Notes: generated by a model from the letters alone, not told the origin. Counted from the first letter of the stretch, positions 1 through 7,888 are shown. The stretch: DNA of 12,386 bases from Ktedonobacter sp. 13_1_20CM_4_53_11 (GCA_001919995.1 MNIY01000090.1:1-12386), one strand, 5' to 3'. Program-made: numbers and translations.

Positions 1-438
1 ATGATTATCGTCTCTATCGCGCTCGTGATGACCGCGCGTGACGTCGAACTGATCGGGGCGCTGCGCCAGTTGCACTGTCCTCAAGCAGTGATCTTCTTTC
101 TCAGCACCGTTTTTCGCTCACTGGACCTGGCCCTCTCCGACTATGAGACCATCCGCCAGGCGCAGATTACCCGCGCCATAGCGACTCGCCCACGCAGTTT
201 TATACGTCGTCTACGCGATTTAGCCAGTACGGCGGTCCCCCTTGTGGCGATCATGATACGCCGCTCCGCCGAGATTGGCGATGCGCTGCTGGCAAGGGGT
301 TATACCCTTGGTCGACCAATGGCGGATTTCTATGAAAGCAGCCCCTGGCGCTTGATCGATTGGGGCGTCGCTGTCCTCTGTCTCCTCTTGTTGTATTTCG
401 CGCTGGGACCGCATCCTGCGGTGACAACGCTGCTTTGA
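1..438 (+). CDS. ecfT: ECF transporter transmembrane subunit EcfT (CbiQ family), C-terminal part
   Basis: This is the C-terminal 145 residues of the membrane scaffold that couples the ATPase of an energy-coupling-factor importer to a substrate-binding S subunit. Two cytoplasmic coupling-helix regions are visible. The first is around QAQITRAIAT (residues 53-62), a degenerate Ala-Arg motif. The second is the better conserved ALLARGY near residues 95-101. The protein ends in a hydrophobic segment (about residues 119-133) typical of the last EcfT membrane helix. EcfT proteins are usually about 250 residues or more, so the N-terminal half lies upstream of the window and the Met at base 1 is probably internal. 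The next gene, the ATPase, starts 19 bases downstream, so the two are surely co-transcribed. No S component is visible, so the substrate cannot be named. Confidence 0.85.
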   Translation: MIIVSIALVMTARDVELIGALRQLHCPQAVIFFLSTVFRSLDLALSDYETIRQAQITRAIATRPRSFIRRLRDLASTAVPLVAIMIRRSAEIGDALLARGYTLGRPMADFYESSPWRLIDWGVAVLCLLLLYFALGPHPAVTTLL

Positions 439-457
439 AGGGGTTGTAGGAGCCGCT

Positions 458-2293
458 ATGTCTCTTGTGATTGATGGCCTCTGGTGGCGCTATCCCACTT
501 TTAGTGAAAAGTCTAGCCCGTGGGTATTGCGCGGTATAGACCTGGAGATCGAGCCTGGCGAATGCTTCGGCATCACTGGCCCAAGCGGAGCAGGCAAGAC
601 GACGCTCTGTCGCGCTATGCTTGGGGCCATTCCTTACAGCTCTCGCCTGACGCCAGAACAACTGCCGCAGCATTTCCGTGGGACGATAACCGCAGCAGGT
701 GAGCCAGTTACCGCGAGGACGCCTGCCACCAACCGCGTCGGCATGGTGTTGCAGGACCCAGAGAACCAGTTTTTGCGTATGAGCCTCTTGCACGAGCTCG
801 GGCTTGGCCTGCAAATCCAGGGGCTTCCCACCGAAGAGATACTCCGACGAGCTTACGCGAGCCTGTGCAGCGTTGGCCTGGAACAATTGTGGCACGGCGC
901 GGCCTATCTCCATCCCGCTGACCTTTCAGGCGGCGAGAAGCAGCGAGTTGCAATAGCCTCCTTTCTCGCTATGCGACCTCAGGTGCTGCTTCTCGATGAG
1001 CCTACCAGCGACCTTGACCCGCCTGGTAAGCGCGAAGTCATTGAAACGATTGCTCGATTACGGAAAGATTACCAGATGACTGTCGTGCTGGTTGAGCAGG
1101 ACCCCGACACCCTCTCGGCATTCTGTGATCGCATCGCCCTGCTTAATGAGGGGCACATTGAACTGGTTGCCCCACCCCATGATTTTTATGCTGAACGTGC
1201 CCTCCTGGAGCGGTGCGGCGCTTCGGTTGGCGAGTTGACCAGCATCTCGTGGCTGACAGGTTATACCTATCATGCGCGTCCTCCGCTCACCCTGGAAGAG
1301 GGAGAGATAGCCTTTGCCGGGTTCGTTTACACTCAAGCAGGACAACCGGAAGAGCGCTCGCTACACGATGCCCCCTTCACTGATACAGGTAAAGGCAGCA
1401 GTATCGCTCGACCTGATATTGCTGCTGTTTCCGCAGGCGCTTCAGGTTCGCGCGACATGGTAAAGCAGGAGCCGATAGTGACGGCTGCAGATACCTGGTA
1501 CAGCTACGAAGATGGTACGGTGGCACTGCAGGGCGTCGATCTTACACTCCATCGCGGCGAAATCCTGGCGTTGCTCGGTCCAAACGGCAGTGGCAAGAGC
1601 ACGCTGGCGAAAATCCTGGCGGGTATCTACCGGCCAACGCGGGGTCGAGTACTGGTACAGGGGCAAGACCTGGCTTCTCGTAAAGTACGAGCGCGTCTAC
1701 CTGCCTCGGTTGGCTATGTCTTCCAGAATCCAGACCACCAGCTATTTCGTCGTAAGGTCAGCGACGAGGTCGAATATGGATTGATTAACCTGGGGATTGA
1801 GCCGGCACAGCGGCGTAAAGCGGTAAATGCAGCGTTGGAGGTGGCAGGCCTGACTCAGTATGCCAACGAAGATCCCCTCTTCCTCGGCAAAGGGCAGCGG
1901 CAGCGCCTGGCGGTGGCGGCTGTGCTGGCGATGGGGCCGGAAATTGTGATTGTGGATGAACCGACCACCGGCCAGGATTACAATATGGTCAAGGGAATCA
2001 TGTCCCTGTTGCGCGATTTGCACCGGCAGGGAAAGACAATTCTGGTGATTACCCACGATATGTCACTCGTTGCCGAACATTGCCAGCGCGTCGTGACCTT
2101 CCGCGATGGCAAGCGCGTTTTCACCGGTACACCAGCCGAACTTTTCCAGGACGAGGTGACCTTGAATAGAGCGGGCTTGCGCCCTCCACCAGCGGCGGCG
2201 CTCTCAGTCCGGTTGCGTGCGAAGCATCCAGATCTGCCGTTCTTGCTCACGGTGGGGCAGTGGGTGGAGGCACTGGAAGGCAAAAAAGTGTAA
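458..2293 (+). CDS. ecfA: Fused double ATP-binding subunit of an ECF transporter (EcfA-EcfA')
   Basis: This 611-residue protein holds two ABC ATPase domains that power the ECF importer with EcfT. Domain 1 has Walker A GPSGAGKTT (41-49), a Q-loop VLQDPENQ (97-104), signature LSGGEKQR (156-163) and Walker B LLLDEPTSDLD (177-187). Domain 2 has Walker A GPNGSGKST (374-382), Q-loop VFQNPDHQ (421-428), signature LGKGQRQR (476-483) and Walker B IVIVDEPTTGQD (496-507). A polar linker of about 60 residues (roughly 280-340) joins them. ECF ATPases are often two separate genes; the fused form is also known. Oddities: the switch His of domain 1 is replaced by Gln (VEQDPD, Gln214), while domain 2 keeps ITHD (His533), and the domain 2 signature has Gly-Lys for Ser-Gly. 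The start is supported by TAGGAG just upstream. No strong terminator follows. Confidence 0.93.
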   Translation: MSLVIDGLWWRYPTFSEKSSPWVLRGIDLEIEPGECFGITGPSGAGKTTLCRAMLGAIPYSSRLTPEQLPQHFRGTITAAGEPVTARTPATNRVGMVLQDPENQFLRMSLLHELGLGLQIQGLPTEEILRRAYASLCSVGLEQLWHGAAYLHPADLSGGEKQRVAIASFLAMRPQVLLLDEPTSDLDPPGKREVIETIARLRKDYQMTVVLVEQDPDTLSAFCDRIALLNEGHIELVAPPHDFYAERALLERCGASVGELTSISWLTGYTYHARPPLTLEEGEIAFAGFVYTQAGQPEERSLHDAPFTDTGKGSSIARPDIAAVSAGASGSRDMVKQEPIVTAADTWYSYEDGTVALQGVDLTLHRGEILALLGPNGSGKSTLAKILAGIYRPTRGRVLVQGQDLASRKVRARLPASVGYVFQNPDHQLFRRKVSDEVEYGLINLGIEPAQRRKAVNAALEVAGLTQYANEDPLFLGKGQRQRLAVAAVLAMGPEIVIVDEPTTGQDYNMVKGIMSLLRDLHRQGKTILVITHDMSLVAEHCQRVVTFRDGKRVFTGTPAELFQDEVTLNRAGLRPPPAAALSVRLRAKHPDLPFLLTVGQWVEALEGKKV

Positions 2294-2318
2294 AGAAGGG
2301 GAGTCCATGCATCCCACA

Positions 2319-2453
2319 GGGCGCAATGATGCAGATTAACAAAATAATCCGGATACTGGAACATCCACGGAGGGCCGATCAATCGGCCATGTGCACGATA
2401 AATCGGCACCCACGGGTGTCTGAGTTATTTTGTTAAAAGTCATCATTGCGCCC
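2319..2453. repeat. MITE-like palindromic element, copy 1
   Basis: Imperfect inverted repeats of 29 bases (2319-2347 and 2425-2453) bound this 135-bp element; 25 of the 29 positions match. Each arm reads GGGCGCAATGATG, four variable bases, then TTAACAAAATAA. The interior contains the perfect palindrome GGCCGAT-CA-ATCGGCC and a diverged half copy of it (GATAAATCGGC). No reading frame is present, so any mobility would be non-autonomous. No clear target-site duplication is visible in the flanks. Bases 2336-2413 align without gaps to 4140-4217, which identifies a repeat family. The element sits between the ends of the convergent ecfA and rpsI, where its hairpin might also help end transcription; that role is inference. 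Confidence 0.75.
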
Positions 2454-2474
2454 CTACGGCCAGGATGAAGGCTA

Positions 2475-2758
2475 TTAGCGTTTTGTGTATTGCGGCGCCT
2501 TACGGGCACGCTTCAAGCCGGGCTTCTTGCGCTCCTTCATACGAGGGTCGCGAGTGAGGTAGCCAGCTCTGCGCAGGGTCGACTTCCATTCAGGATTTAC
2601 GTGGCAACCGGGGTTTCACGAGTGCCAAAATAGGCCTGGGCACTTTTCCCGTTGACGGTTATACTGCCATCACCATTGGGGTACAGGCGCACGCGGGCTA
2701 CAGCCGTCTTGCGACGTCCCATACCGTAGTAATACTCACCTTTGATGGTATCTGCCAA
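2475..2758 (-). pseudogene. rpsI: Ribosomal protein S9, internally deleted and frameshifted
   Basis: S9 binds the 16S rRNA head, and its C-terminal tail reaches the P-site tRNA. The gene starts with TTG at 2758 after an AGGAG site and encodes a good S9 N-terminus ([19 protein letters not shown]), then stops at TAA 2597-2599 after 53 codons. From about 2600 to 2475 a different frame encodes the S9 C-terminus ([18 protein letters not shown], ending KAPQYTKR). Against E. coli S9 (130 residues) the segment corresponding to about residues 48-90 is absent, including the conserved Gly-rich GGGxSGQAGAIRHG region. The missing length is not a multiple of three. Simple frameshifting could not rescue it because the core is gone. 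It follows rplM by 22 bases, the normal partner. It may be a true deletion with another copy elsewhere, or an assembly or sequencing collapse. Confidence 0.9.
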
Positions 2759-2780
2759 GGTAGGTTCTCCTCTTTCTTGT

Positions 2781-3260
2781 TTACTTAGCCTCGGCAGTCC
2801 CAGTGGGCTGCTTTAGCAATGACTGCGGGCCTGTCCAGGGAATAGGTTTCTGAGCCTGGTGCGGATGCGTCGGGCCAGCATAGATTTTCAGGTGGGACAT
2901 AATATCCGCACCAAGGCGATTATGCATGACCATACCCCTTACTGCGTGCTCCAGTGCGCGCTCAGGGAACCTGCCCTCGAGTGTTTGACGCAGCGTCGTC
3001 TTCTTCAAACCACCAGGATACTGGCTATGGCGATAATAGACTTTCTGATCCAAACGTCTGCCCGTGACAGCAATCTTTTCTGCATTGATGACGATCACGA
3101 AATCTCCGCTCTGGAGATGTGGGGTAAACGTTGGTTTATGCTTGCCACGCAGAATCTGCGCGATCTGCGATGCCAGGCGACCCAGGACCTGACCCTCTGC
3201 GTCGATAATATACCATTTGGGGTCCAGATCAGCGGCTTTGGCGCTATATGTCTTCATCAT
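2781..3260 (-). CDS. rplM: 50S ribosomal protein L13
   Basis: L13 is an early-assembling large-subunit protein that binds 23S rRNA. The 159-residue product has the family landmarks [16 protein letters not shown] near the N-terminus, a [24 protein letters not shown] stretch in the first half (described here by its ends), [12 protein letters not shown] in the middle and [11 protein letters not shown] towards the C-terminus. It is somewhat longer than E. coli L13 (142 residues) because of a C-terminal tail ending TGTAEAK. The start is one of two adjacent ATG codons (3260 or 3257) behind GGAG; a longer upstream reading is simply truA sequence in another frame. The start overlaps the end of truA by 17 bases, implying translational coupling. 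The broken rpsI follows, the usual L13-S9 pair. Confidence 0.95.
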   Translation of the reverse strand: MMKTYSAKAADLDPKWYIIDAEGQVLGRLASQIAQILRGKHKPTFTPHLQSGDFVIVINAEKIAVTGRRLDQKVYYRHSQYPGGLKKTTLRQTLEGRFPERALEHAVRGMVMHNRLGADIMSHLKIYAGPTHPHQAQKPIPWTGPQSLLKQPTGTAEAK

Positions 3261-4056
3261 TATTTGATACTCCAAATTCTTCAGGATAATCAACCCGTAC
3301 CAGGCACAGCCCATGTGGTGGGACCGCTGAACCAGGGTGCGTCTTATCCGCATTTTGCACAATGGCGGCAAATTCGGCAAGGCTGAGCTGTTTCTGCCCT
3401 ACCAGCAACAATGTCCCGACGGTTCTGCGCACCATCCCTGTCAGGAAGGCGTCCGCAGTAAAATCACAATAGATAAGTGCTTTCGCCCGCGCATCTTCAC
3501 GGATGCAGCGTGCTTGTAACATATTACGAATACAGGAATGCGGCCCCTTTTTTCCTGGATTGGTCTCGTCGGGACTCCGTCCAAACGCTCCAAAGTCTTT
3601 GCGCCCCAACAACAGGTGGCACGCTTCGTTCATCAGGTCAACATCCAACGCCTGTGGGCGATAATAGCTGTAACGCGCTAACAATGCCGTCGGTGCGAAA
3701 TCGTTCCAGATGGAATAGCGATAGGAGCGGCTCACGGCGCTAAAACGGGCGTGAAAGCTTTCTGGAACTATTCTCGCCCAGCGTACCGCTATTGTATTGG
3801 GTAAGACGGCATTCAACGCGCGCTGCCAGGTTTCCGGCGATAAATGGAAGGCTGTGCGAAAATGGATCACCTGCCCACGCGCATGCACACCAGCGTCTGT
3901 TCGCCCCGCGCCGTTTACGACAGGATTTTCCTGAGAGATACTGGCAATGGCTGCCTCTAATACTCCCTGCACCGTCTGCCCATGGCTCTCGGGCTGGCGT
4001 TGAAAACCGTGAAAATCGGTACCATCATACTCAATACCACACGCAATATTCATCAT
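3244..4056 (-). CDS. truA: tRNA pseudouridine(38-40) synthase TruA
   Basis: TruA isomerises uridines 38-40 of the anticodon stem-loop to pseudouridine. The 270-residue product (same length as E. coli TruA) opens with IACGIEYDGTDFHGFQRQ and carries the catalytic-loop motif GAGRTDAGVHARGQ with the catalytic Asp at residue 54. The C-terminal part has DFTADAFLTGMVRRTVGTLL, another family landmark. Two adjacent ATGs (4056, 4053) match the normal N-terminus. An in-frame ATG at 4116 would add 20 residues (SRYPDAKGKK...), but no proper ribosome site supports it, and no strong one is seen before 4056 either. The gene overlaps rplM by 17 bases. It is separated from rplQ by about 270 bases holding a palindromic repeat. 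Confidence 0.93.
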   Translation of the reverse strand: MMNIACGIEYDGTDFHGFQRQPESHGQTVQGVLEAAIASISQENPVVNGAGRTDAGVHARGQVIHFRTAFHLSPETWQRALNAVLPNTIAVRWARIVPESFHARFSAVSRSYRYSIWNDFAPTALLARYSYYRPQALDVDLMNEACHLLLGRKDFGAFGRSPDETNPGKKGPHSCIRNMLQARCIREDARAKALIYCDFTADAFLTGMVRRTVGTLLLVGQKQLSLAEFAAIVQNADKTHPGSAVPPHGLCLVRVDYPEEFGVSNNDEDI

Positions 4057-4126
4057 TTTAATGTAGATAGGGACGCGATCATGCTTTTTACCTTTTGCAT
4101 CTGGATAGCGGGACATCCACCGATGG

Positions 4127-4276
4127 CCGATAATGAGTTTTCACAACATCATCCGGGTAGCGGACCATCCCCGCAGGGCCGATCAATCGGCGGTGTGCGC
4201 GATCAATCGGCACCTACAGTGGGTGGAGGACCCACATCGTGGATGGCCGGGTTATGTCGTGAAACCTCATGATCGG
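4127..4276. repeat. MITE-like palindromic element, copy 2
   Basis: This 150-bp element lies between rplQ and truA. Its 30-base arms (4127-4156 and 4247-4276) are inverted and match at about 25 positions, reading CCGATAATGAG on the left and CTCATGATCGG on the right at the outer ends. The core 4140-4217 aligns without gaps to copy 1 (2336-2413), about 64 of 78 bases identical, including GGGCCGATCAATCGGC and a second GATCAATCGGCACC. The outer arm ends differ from those of copy 1, so only the core and the inner arm are shared. No reading frame is present. It lies within the inferred ribosomal operon, so it would appear as a large hairpin in the mRNA upstream of truA. Confidence 0.72.
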
Positions 4277-4323
4277 TCAATACGGATGATCTGATTCATT
4301 GGTTAAAGAGCATGATCGGGTTC

Positions 4324-4950
4324 CTACACCAGGGCGATCTGGGCCATATCGGCCGCGTCACCTTTACGTTTACCCAGTTTCGTAATGCGCGTGTAGCCGC
4401 CAGGGCGACCTTCATAGCGCGGTGCCAGTTCCTCGAACATTTTCTTGACGACCAGTTCGTCCGGCAATGCGCTGAGGATATGGCGGCGGGCACGCAATTC
4501 GATCACCATCGACTCGTACGCGGCCTCAAGCGCCCGTTCAGCTTCATCTTCGTTAGAGATGATGCGCAACAGTTCGTCGTGCCTTCCCTTGTACTTGTTC
4601 TCCAGGAACTTGCGGCCTTGATCGGTTAAGGGCGGCTTACCGAGATCGGCTCGCTCTTCGTTTGAGTCTACTCTCTTATCGAGGCTGTAGCGGCCACGAC
4701 GAGCAAAAGCCAGGATTTGTTGGGCCTTGTCCTCGTCGGAGACGACTGAATACAGATGCTGCCGGGCCGCCTGGCGGCCCTTCACAGCTGTATCTATCAG
4801 CTTTTCAACCTCGCCACGGATGGCACGCGCACGCGACTCCGTAGTCTGTATTCTATCGTACCGAATGAGACCTGCCATCATGTTCCGGCGCGCTGAACGG
4901 CGGCGTGGCTCAGGCATACTCATACGGTTACCGGCAACTCGGTGCCTCAC
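4324..4950 (-). CDS. rplQ: 50S ribosomal protein L17, with a large internal insertion
   Basis: L17 sits near the peptide exit tunnel rim. The start is GTG at 4950, one base after the rpoA stop, with GGAGG inside the last rpoA codons, giving 208 residues beginning (M)RHRVAGNR. Residues 1-57 and about 150-208 match ordinary L17: [20 protein letters not shown] early, then [20 protein letters not shown] and the signature [20 protein letters not shown], ending AQIALV. E. coli L17 has 127 residues; here about 90 extra residues (59-149) sit between the two halves. The insert contains [16 protein letters not shown] (65-80) and [16 protein letters not shown] (126-141), which resemble each other and the native [16 protein letters not shown] (157-172), suggesting internal duplication. 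The frame is open throughout, so it looks functional. Confidence 0.93.
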   Translation of the reverse strand: MRHRVAGNRMSMPEPRRRSARRNMMAGLIRYDRIQTTESRARAIRGEVEKLIDTAVKGRQAARQHLYSVVSDEDKAQQILAFARRGRYSLDKRVDSNEERADLGKPPLTDQGRKFLENKYKGRHDELLRIISNEDEAERALEAAYESMVIELRARRHILSALPDELVVKKMFEELAPRYEGRPGGYTRITKLGKRKGDAADMAQIALV

Positions 4951-4951
4951 C

Positions 4952-5935
4952 TTAGTCCTCCATTTCGTGATCGCCGTCCATATCGGCTCCAACAGTGCTG
5001 GTACGCGGATTCGGCAAGAAGTTACGCGCCAGCAGTCGCTCGCGCAATTCCTGTAAGCTCTTTTCGCCAAAGTTACGCACACCCAGCAGATCTTCTTCGT
5101 TCATAGAAAGCACTTGACCGACCTTCGTGATATTGCTGCGTTTGAGACAGTTATAGGCACGTACCGAGAGATCAAGTTCTTCAATTGGTGTATCGTAAAT
5201 CTTTTGTGGTATTGGCAAGCTACTTAATGGCGCCTTCTCCGGCTCAGTCAGAACGGCGCGGTAATTGGAAAGCTGGGTGAAATGGCGCACCAGGATATCC
5301 GCGCTCTGCCGCAGAGCTTCATCGGGCGTGATCGTTCCATCCGTCGTGATTTCAAGAATAACTTTATCAAAATTGGTTATTTGCCCCACGCGTGTATGTT
5401 CCACCGTGTAATTCACATTCTGTACCGGTGTATAAATGGCGTCGACAGGGATCACCCCTATGGGCTGATCCTCTTTCGAATCGGCGGGAACATAGCCTCG
5501 GCCGGCCTCAACAACCAGTTCCATCTCGAGGCGGGCATTATCATTATCAAGTGTCGCTATATGGAGATCGGGATTGACAATCTCTACTGTACTGGGAGCC
5601 ATAATATCGGCTGCAGTAACTTCACGCTCCCCGCCGACCTCCAGTCGCATCGACACCGGATGATCCGAGAAGGAGCGCAGGCGCAGTTTTTTAACGTTCA
5701 ACACGATATCAGTGACATCTTCCATCACACCCTGGATGTCTTGAAACTCGTGCTGTACGCCTTCAATCCGTACAGAGGTTACCGCTGCGCCTGGTAGGGA
5801 AGAGAGCAACACACGTCGCAGCGAGTTGCCCAGGGTTACCCCATATCCCGCCTCTAAAGGCTCAATATCATAGCTCGCATAATTATCCTGTGTTTTTGTA
5901 TTTTTTATGCGAGGCAGAGTAATACTATCTTGCAA
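4952..5935 (-). CDS. rpoA: DNA-directed RNA polymerase subunit alpha
   Basis: The alpha dimer seeds assembly of RNA polymerase and contacts promoter UP elements and activators. The 327-residue product is of normal length. The N-terminal assembly domain (about 1-230) has [22 protein letters not shown] (14 of its residues, [14 protein letters not shown], are the hallmark) and [17 protein letters not shown]. After a linker, the C-terminal DNA-binding domain (about 250-305) has [14 protein letters not shown] and [15 protein letters not shown]. The C-terminus is acidic ([10 protein letters not shown]). The start is TTG at 5935, the only start codon giving the usual N-terminus, with AAGGCAGG about 10 bases upstream. 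The neighbours rpsD and rplQ give the classic alpha operon order. Confidence 0.97.
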   Translation of the reverse strand: MQDSITLPRIKNTKTQDNYASYDIEPLEAGYGVTLGNSLRRVLLSSLPGAAVTSVRIEGVQHEFQDIQGVMEDVTDIVLNVKKLRLRSFSDHPVSMRLEVGGEREVTAADIMAPSTVEIVNPDLHIATLDNDNARLEMELVVEAGRGYVPADSKEDQPIGVIPVDAIYTPVQNVNYTVEHTRVGQITNFDKVILEITTDGTITPDEALRQSADILVRHFTQLSNYRAVLTEPEKAPLSSLPIPQKIYDTPIEELDLSVRAYNCLKRSNITKVGQVLSMNEEDLLGVRNFGEKSLQELRERLLARNFLPNPRTSTVGADMDGDHEMED

Positions 5936-6014
5936 GGTTCAAACCTGCCTTTCTTTTTCTACCATCGAAACTCGTAAGCAGAAACTTTGGTAGTCCAAGA
6001 GTTTTGCCCTGTTG

Positions 6015-6031
6015 CGGCCCCATGGGGACCG
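6015..6031. other. Short palindrome in the rpsD-rpoA gap
   Basis: The 132-base gap between rpsD and rpoA holds CCCCATGGGG, a perfect 10-base palindrome, flanked by CGG and CCG with one unpaired A. In RNA it could form a short GC-rich stem. It might be part of a leader structure or a protein-binding site, but neither is shown by the sequence. No convincing promoter is seen in the same gap. Confidence 0.35.
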
Positions 6032-6067
6032 TGAAGGCATGTTCCCATCCGCCGACTCAACGTACGA

Positions 6068-6694
6068 TTAGCGCTGATAAAGTTCAACCACCATCTGCTC
6101 TTCAAAGGGCAGTTCAAGATCGGTTCGTGACGGCAGTGTCAAGACACGGCCACTCATTTCATCAATATTCAAACTAAGCCAGGCAGGCACCCCCTTCTGT
6201 GCGAGCAATAACGCCCGGACCTTGAAGTATTCCAGTCCTTTTGCGCGTTCACGCACAGAGATCACATCGTTTGGCTTGGCAATAAACGAAGGAATATCGG
6301 TCTTGCGGCCATTGACGGCGAAATGCCCATGGTTCACGAGCTGGCGAGCCTGAGCACGAGAGTCCGCGAAGCCGAGGCGATACACGAGGTTATCCAGGCG
6401 CATTTCCAGTACCTGCAGCAGATTCTCGCTGGTCTTGCCAGGGCGACGAGCCGCGGTATTGAAGTGCTTTTTGAATTGGCGCTCTAGAACGCCGTAAGTG
6501 CGGCGAACTTTTTGTTTCTCGCGCAATTGCAGCGCATAGCCAGATGCCTTGCGCGGACGGCTAGTGCCGTGTTGTCCTGGTCGAGTATTGCGACGTTCGA
6601 GCGTGCATTTTGTCATGCACTTGTCGCCTTTAAGAAACAGTTTTACCCCCTCACGTCTACAGAGTTTGCAGACGGGGCCGGTATAACGTGCCAT
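6068..6694 (-). CDS. rpsD: 30S ribosomal protein S4
   Basis: S4 nucleates assembly of the 30S body by binding the 5' domain of 16S rRNA. The 208-residue product begins [16 protein letters not shown] and has four cysteines (9, 12, 26, 30) in the arrangement of the zinc-binding form of S4. The S4 RNA-binding domain follows: [20 protein letters not shown], then [17 protein letters not shown]. Length and C-terminus ([13 protein letters not shown]) are typical. An AAGGAGG site lies 10 bases before the ATG. It sits 34 bases after rpsK and upstream of rpoA, as in other bacteria with rpsM-rpsK-rpsD-rpoA-rplQ order. In model bacteria S4 often regulates its own operon; no such site is proven here. Confidence 0.97.
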   Translation of the reverse strand: MARYTGPVCKLCRREGVKLFLKGDKCMTKCTLERRNTRPGQHGTSRPRKASGYALQLREKQKVRRTYGVLERQFKKHFNTAARRPGKTSENLLQVLEMRLDNLVYRLGFADSRAQARQLVNHGHFAVNGRKTDIPSFIAKPNDVISVRERAKGLEYFKVRALLLAQKGVPAWLSLNIDEMSGRVLTLPSRTDLELPFEEQMVVELYQR

Positions 6695-6728
6695 TCAGTT
6701 ATATCCTCCTTAATACGCACAGCGCGAG

Positions 6729-7133
6729 TTACACACGCCGCCGCTTGGGCGGGCGGCATCCATTGTGCGGAATAGGTGTTACATCGATAATCGAAGTGAC
6801 GGAGAGGCCAGCGTTCTGTAGAGAACGAATTGCTGCCTCGCGACCGGAGCCAGGGCCTTTCACAAAGACTTCTATCTGGCGTAGGCCGTGTTCCATCGCC
6901 TTACGAGCTGCTGATTCAGCAGTGACCTGCGCGGCATAAGGAGTGCTCTTACGGGAGCCTTTAAATCCCTGTCCACCAGCACTACCCCACGAGATAACGT
7001 TACCATTGGGGTCGGTCAAGGTCACAATTGTATTATTAAATGTTGCTTGAATATGGGCCTGTCCACGCGGAATGGATTTGCGTTCACGCCGCCTTGGTTT
7101 GCCTGTCGGTCTCTTTTTGTCTCCTGCTGCCAT
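6729..7133 (-). CDS. rpsK: 30S ribosomal protein S11
   Basis: S11 is part of the 30S platform near the E site and mRNA exit. The 134-residue product has a basic N-terminal extension ([14 protein letters not shown]), then the family core [40 protein letters not shown] and [17 protein letters not shown]. It ends with the highly conserved tail [17 protein letters not shown]. The length is normal for the family. GGAGG lies about 10 bases before the ATG. It is 24 bases downstream of rpsM. Confidence 0.97.
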   Translation of the reverse strand: MAAGDKKRPTGKPRRRERKSIPRGQAHIQATFNNTIVTLTDPNGNVISWGSAGGQGFKGSRKSTPYAAQVTAESAARKAMEHGLRQIEVFVKGPGSGREAAIRSLQNAGLSVTSIIDVTPIPHNGCRPPKRRRV

Positions 7134-7157
7134 TCTTCTTGCAATTCCTCCCCGGCG

Positions 7158-7541
7158 TTACTTCTTAGCTACGGCTTTTTTCTTACCAGCTACAGTTCTC
7201 TTTGGTCCGCGCCGCGTACGCGCATTCGTGCGAGTACGTTGACCACGAACCGGAAGGTTACGGCGATGCCGCATACCACGATAACAGCCGATCTCAATTA
7301 GCCTTTTGATGTTCAGGTCCACTTCGCGGCGCAGATCTCCCTCGACTTTATATTCGCGGTCGATCACTTCGCGTAGACGGTTGACCTCTTCTTCGGTCAG
7401 GTTTTTAACCCGCGTATCCGGGTTAATGCGCGTTCGCTCCAGGATCTTCTTGCTCGTTGTGAGGCCGATCCCGTAGATGTACGTCAGCGAAATCTCCACG
7501 CGCTTATCGCGTGGAATGTCAACGCCGGCGATTCTAGCCAT
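7158..7541 (-). CDS. rpsM: 30S ribosomal protein S13
   Basis: S13 is at the head of the small subunit and bridges to the large subunit and P-site tRNA. The 127-residue product starts [19 protein letters not shown], has [34 protein letters not shown] and the basic tail [10 protein letters not shown] extended by a lysine-rich end (KKKAVAKK). An in-frame ATG four codons upstream (7553) is rejected because it overlaps the GGAGGG ribosome site that serves the ATG at 7541. Its neighbours rpmJ and rpsK are the normal ones. Confidence 0.97.
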   Translation of the reverse strand: MARIAGVDIPRDKRVEISLTYIYGIGLTTSKKILERTRINPDTRVKNLTEEEVNRLREVIDREYKVEGDLRREVDLNIKRLIEIGCYRGMRHRRNLPVRGQRTRTNARTRRGPKRTVAGKKKAVAKK

Positions 7542-7619
7542 GTTTCCCTCCATATTATGTAGGGGCGCTCCCTATTGGTACTGCTAGCAACCACCTGAGA
7601 TTGCCCCTCCACTGTTCGC

Positions 7620-7736
7620 CTAGCCCTGTCTCTGCTTATGCTTTGGATCTTTGCTACAGATAACCATCACAACACGATTGCGACGGATTACTTTGCAGTG
7701 CTCACAACGCGGTTTTACTGAGGCACGCACTTTCAT
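7620..7736 (-). CDS. rpmJ: 50S ribosomal protein L36
   Basis: This 38-residue gene encodes the smallest large-subunit protein, which stabilises 23S rRNA. The translation begins [20 protein letters not shown] and ends [11 protein letters not shown]. Cys11, Cys14, Cys27 and His33 form the zinc-ribbon set, so this is the zinc-binding form. GAGGAGGG precedes the ATG at a good distance. It lies between infA and rpsM, its usual place. The 78-base gap to rpsM contains AGGGGC and GCCCCT, which could pair as a weak stem. Confidence 0.95.
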   Translation of the reverse strand: MKVRASVKPRCEHCKVIRRNRVVMVICSKDPKHKQRQG

Positions 7737-7787
7737 GGCTTGCCCTCCTCATAGATTAGATGAAAAAATTACACTTAAGACATGGTT

Positions 7788-7805
7788 TCAGGAAAGCTCT
7801 CCTGA
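7788..7805. other. Small hairpin in the infA-rpmJ gap
   Basis: TCAGGA and TCCTGA form a perfect 6-bp stem with a 6-base loop in the 152-base space between infA and rpmJ. No run of T follows it in the transcribed direction, so a Rho-independent terminator is unlikely. It could influence mRNA stability between the two genes. Confidence 0.35.
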
Positions 7806-7888
7806 CGCCTTCGCTTCTACGTTTCTTGCTGTTCGTTACGAGCGGCTAAGATACCGATAAAAAAGGAACAATGAGGAGACGTATCAAC

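Noticed and set aside
251..913. Minus-strand open frame of 220 codons across ecfT and ecfA
   Set aside because: It spans two real plus-strand genes in opposite sense and its translation shows no recognisable domain.
2294..2474. Intrinsic terminator for ecfA or rpsI
   Set aside because: The palindromic element can fold, but neither strand shows a GC-rich stem directly followed by a run of T; a termination role is possible but not supported as a standard terminator.
2475..2758. Programmed frameshift in rpsI
   Set aside because: A frameshift would join the ends but could not restore the missing conserved core, so deletion is the simpler reading.
2859..3386. Plus-strand open frame of 175 codons
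   Set aside because: It is antisense to rplM and the end of truA, which are certain genes; no ribosome site or recognisable domain supports it.
5282..5797. Plus-strand open frame of 171 codons
   Set aside because: It is antisense to rpoA, whose identity is certain.
5936..6067. Possible minus-strand promoter TTGGAC before rpoA
   Set aside because: The best -10 candidate at the right spacing (TACGAG) matches the consensus at only three positions.
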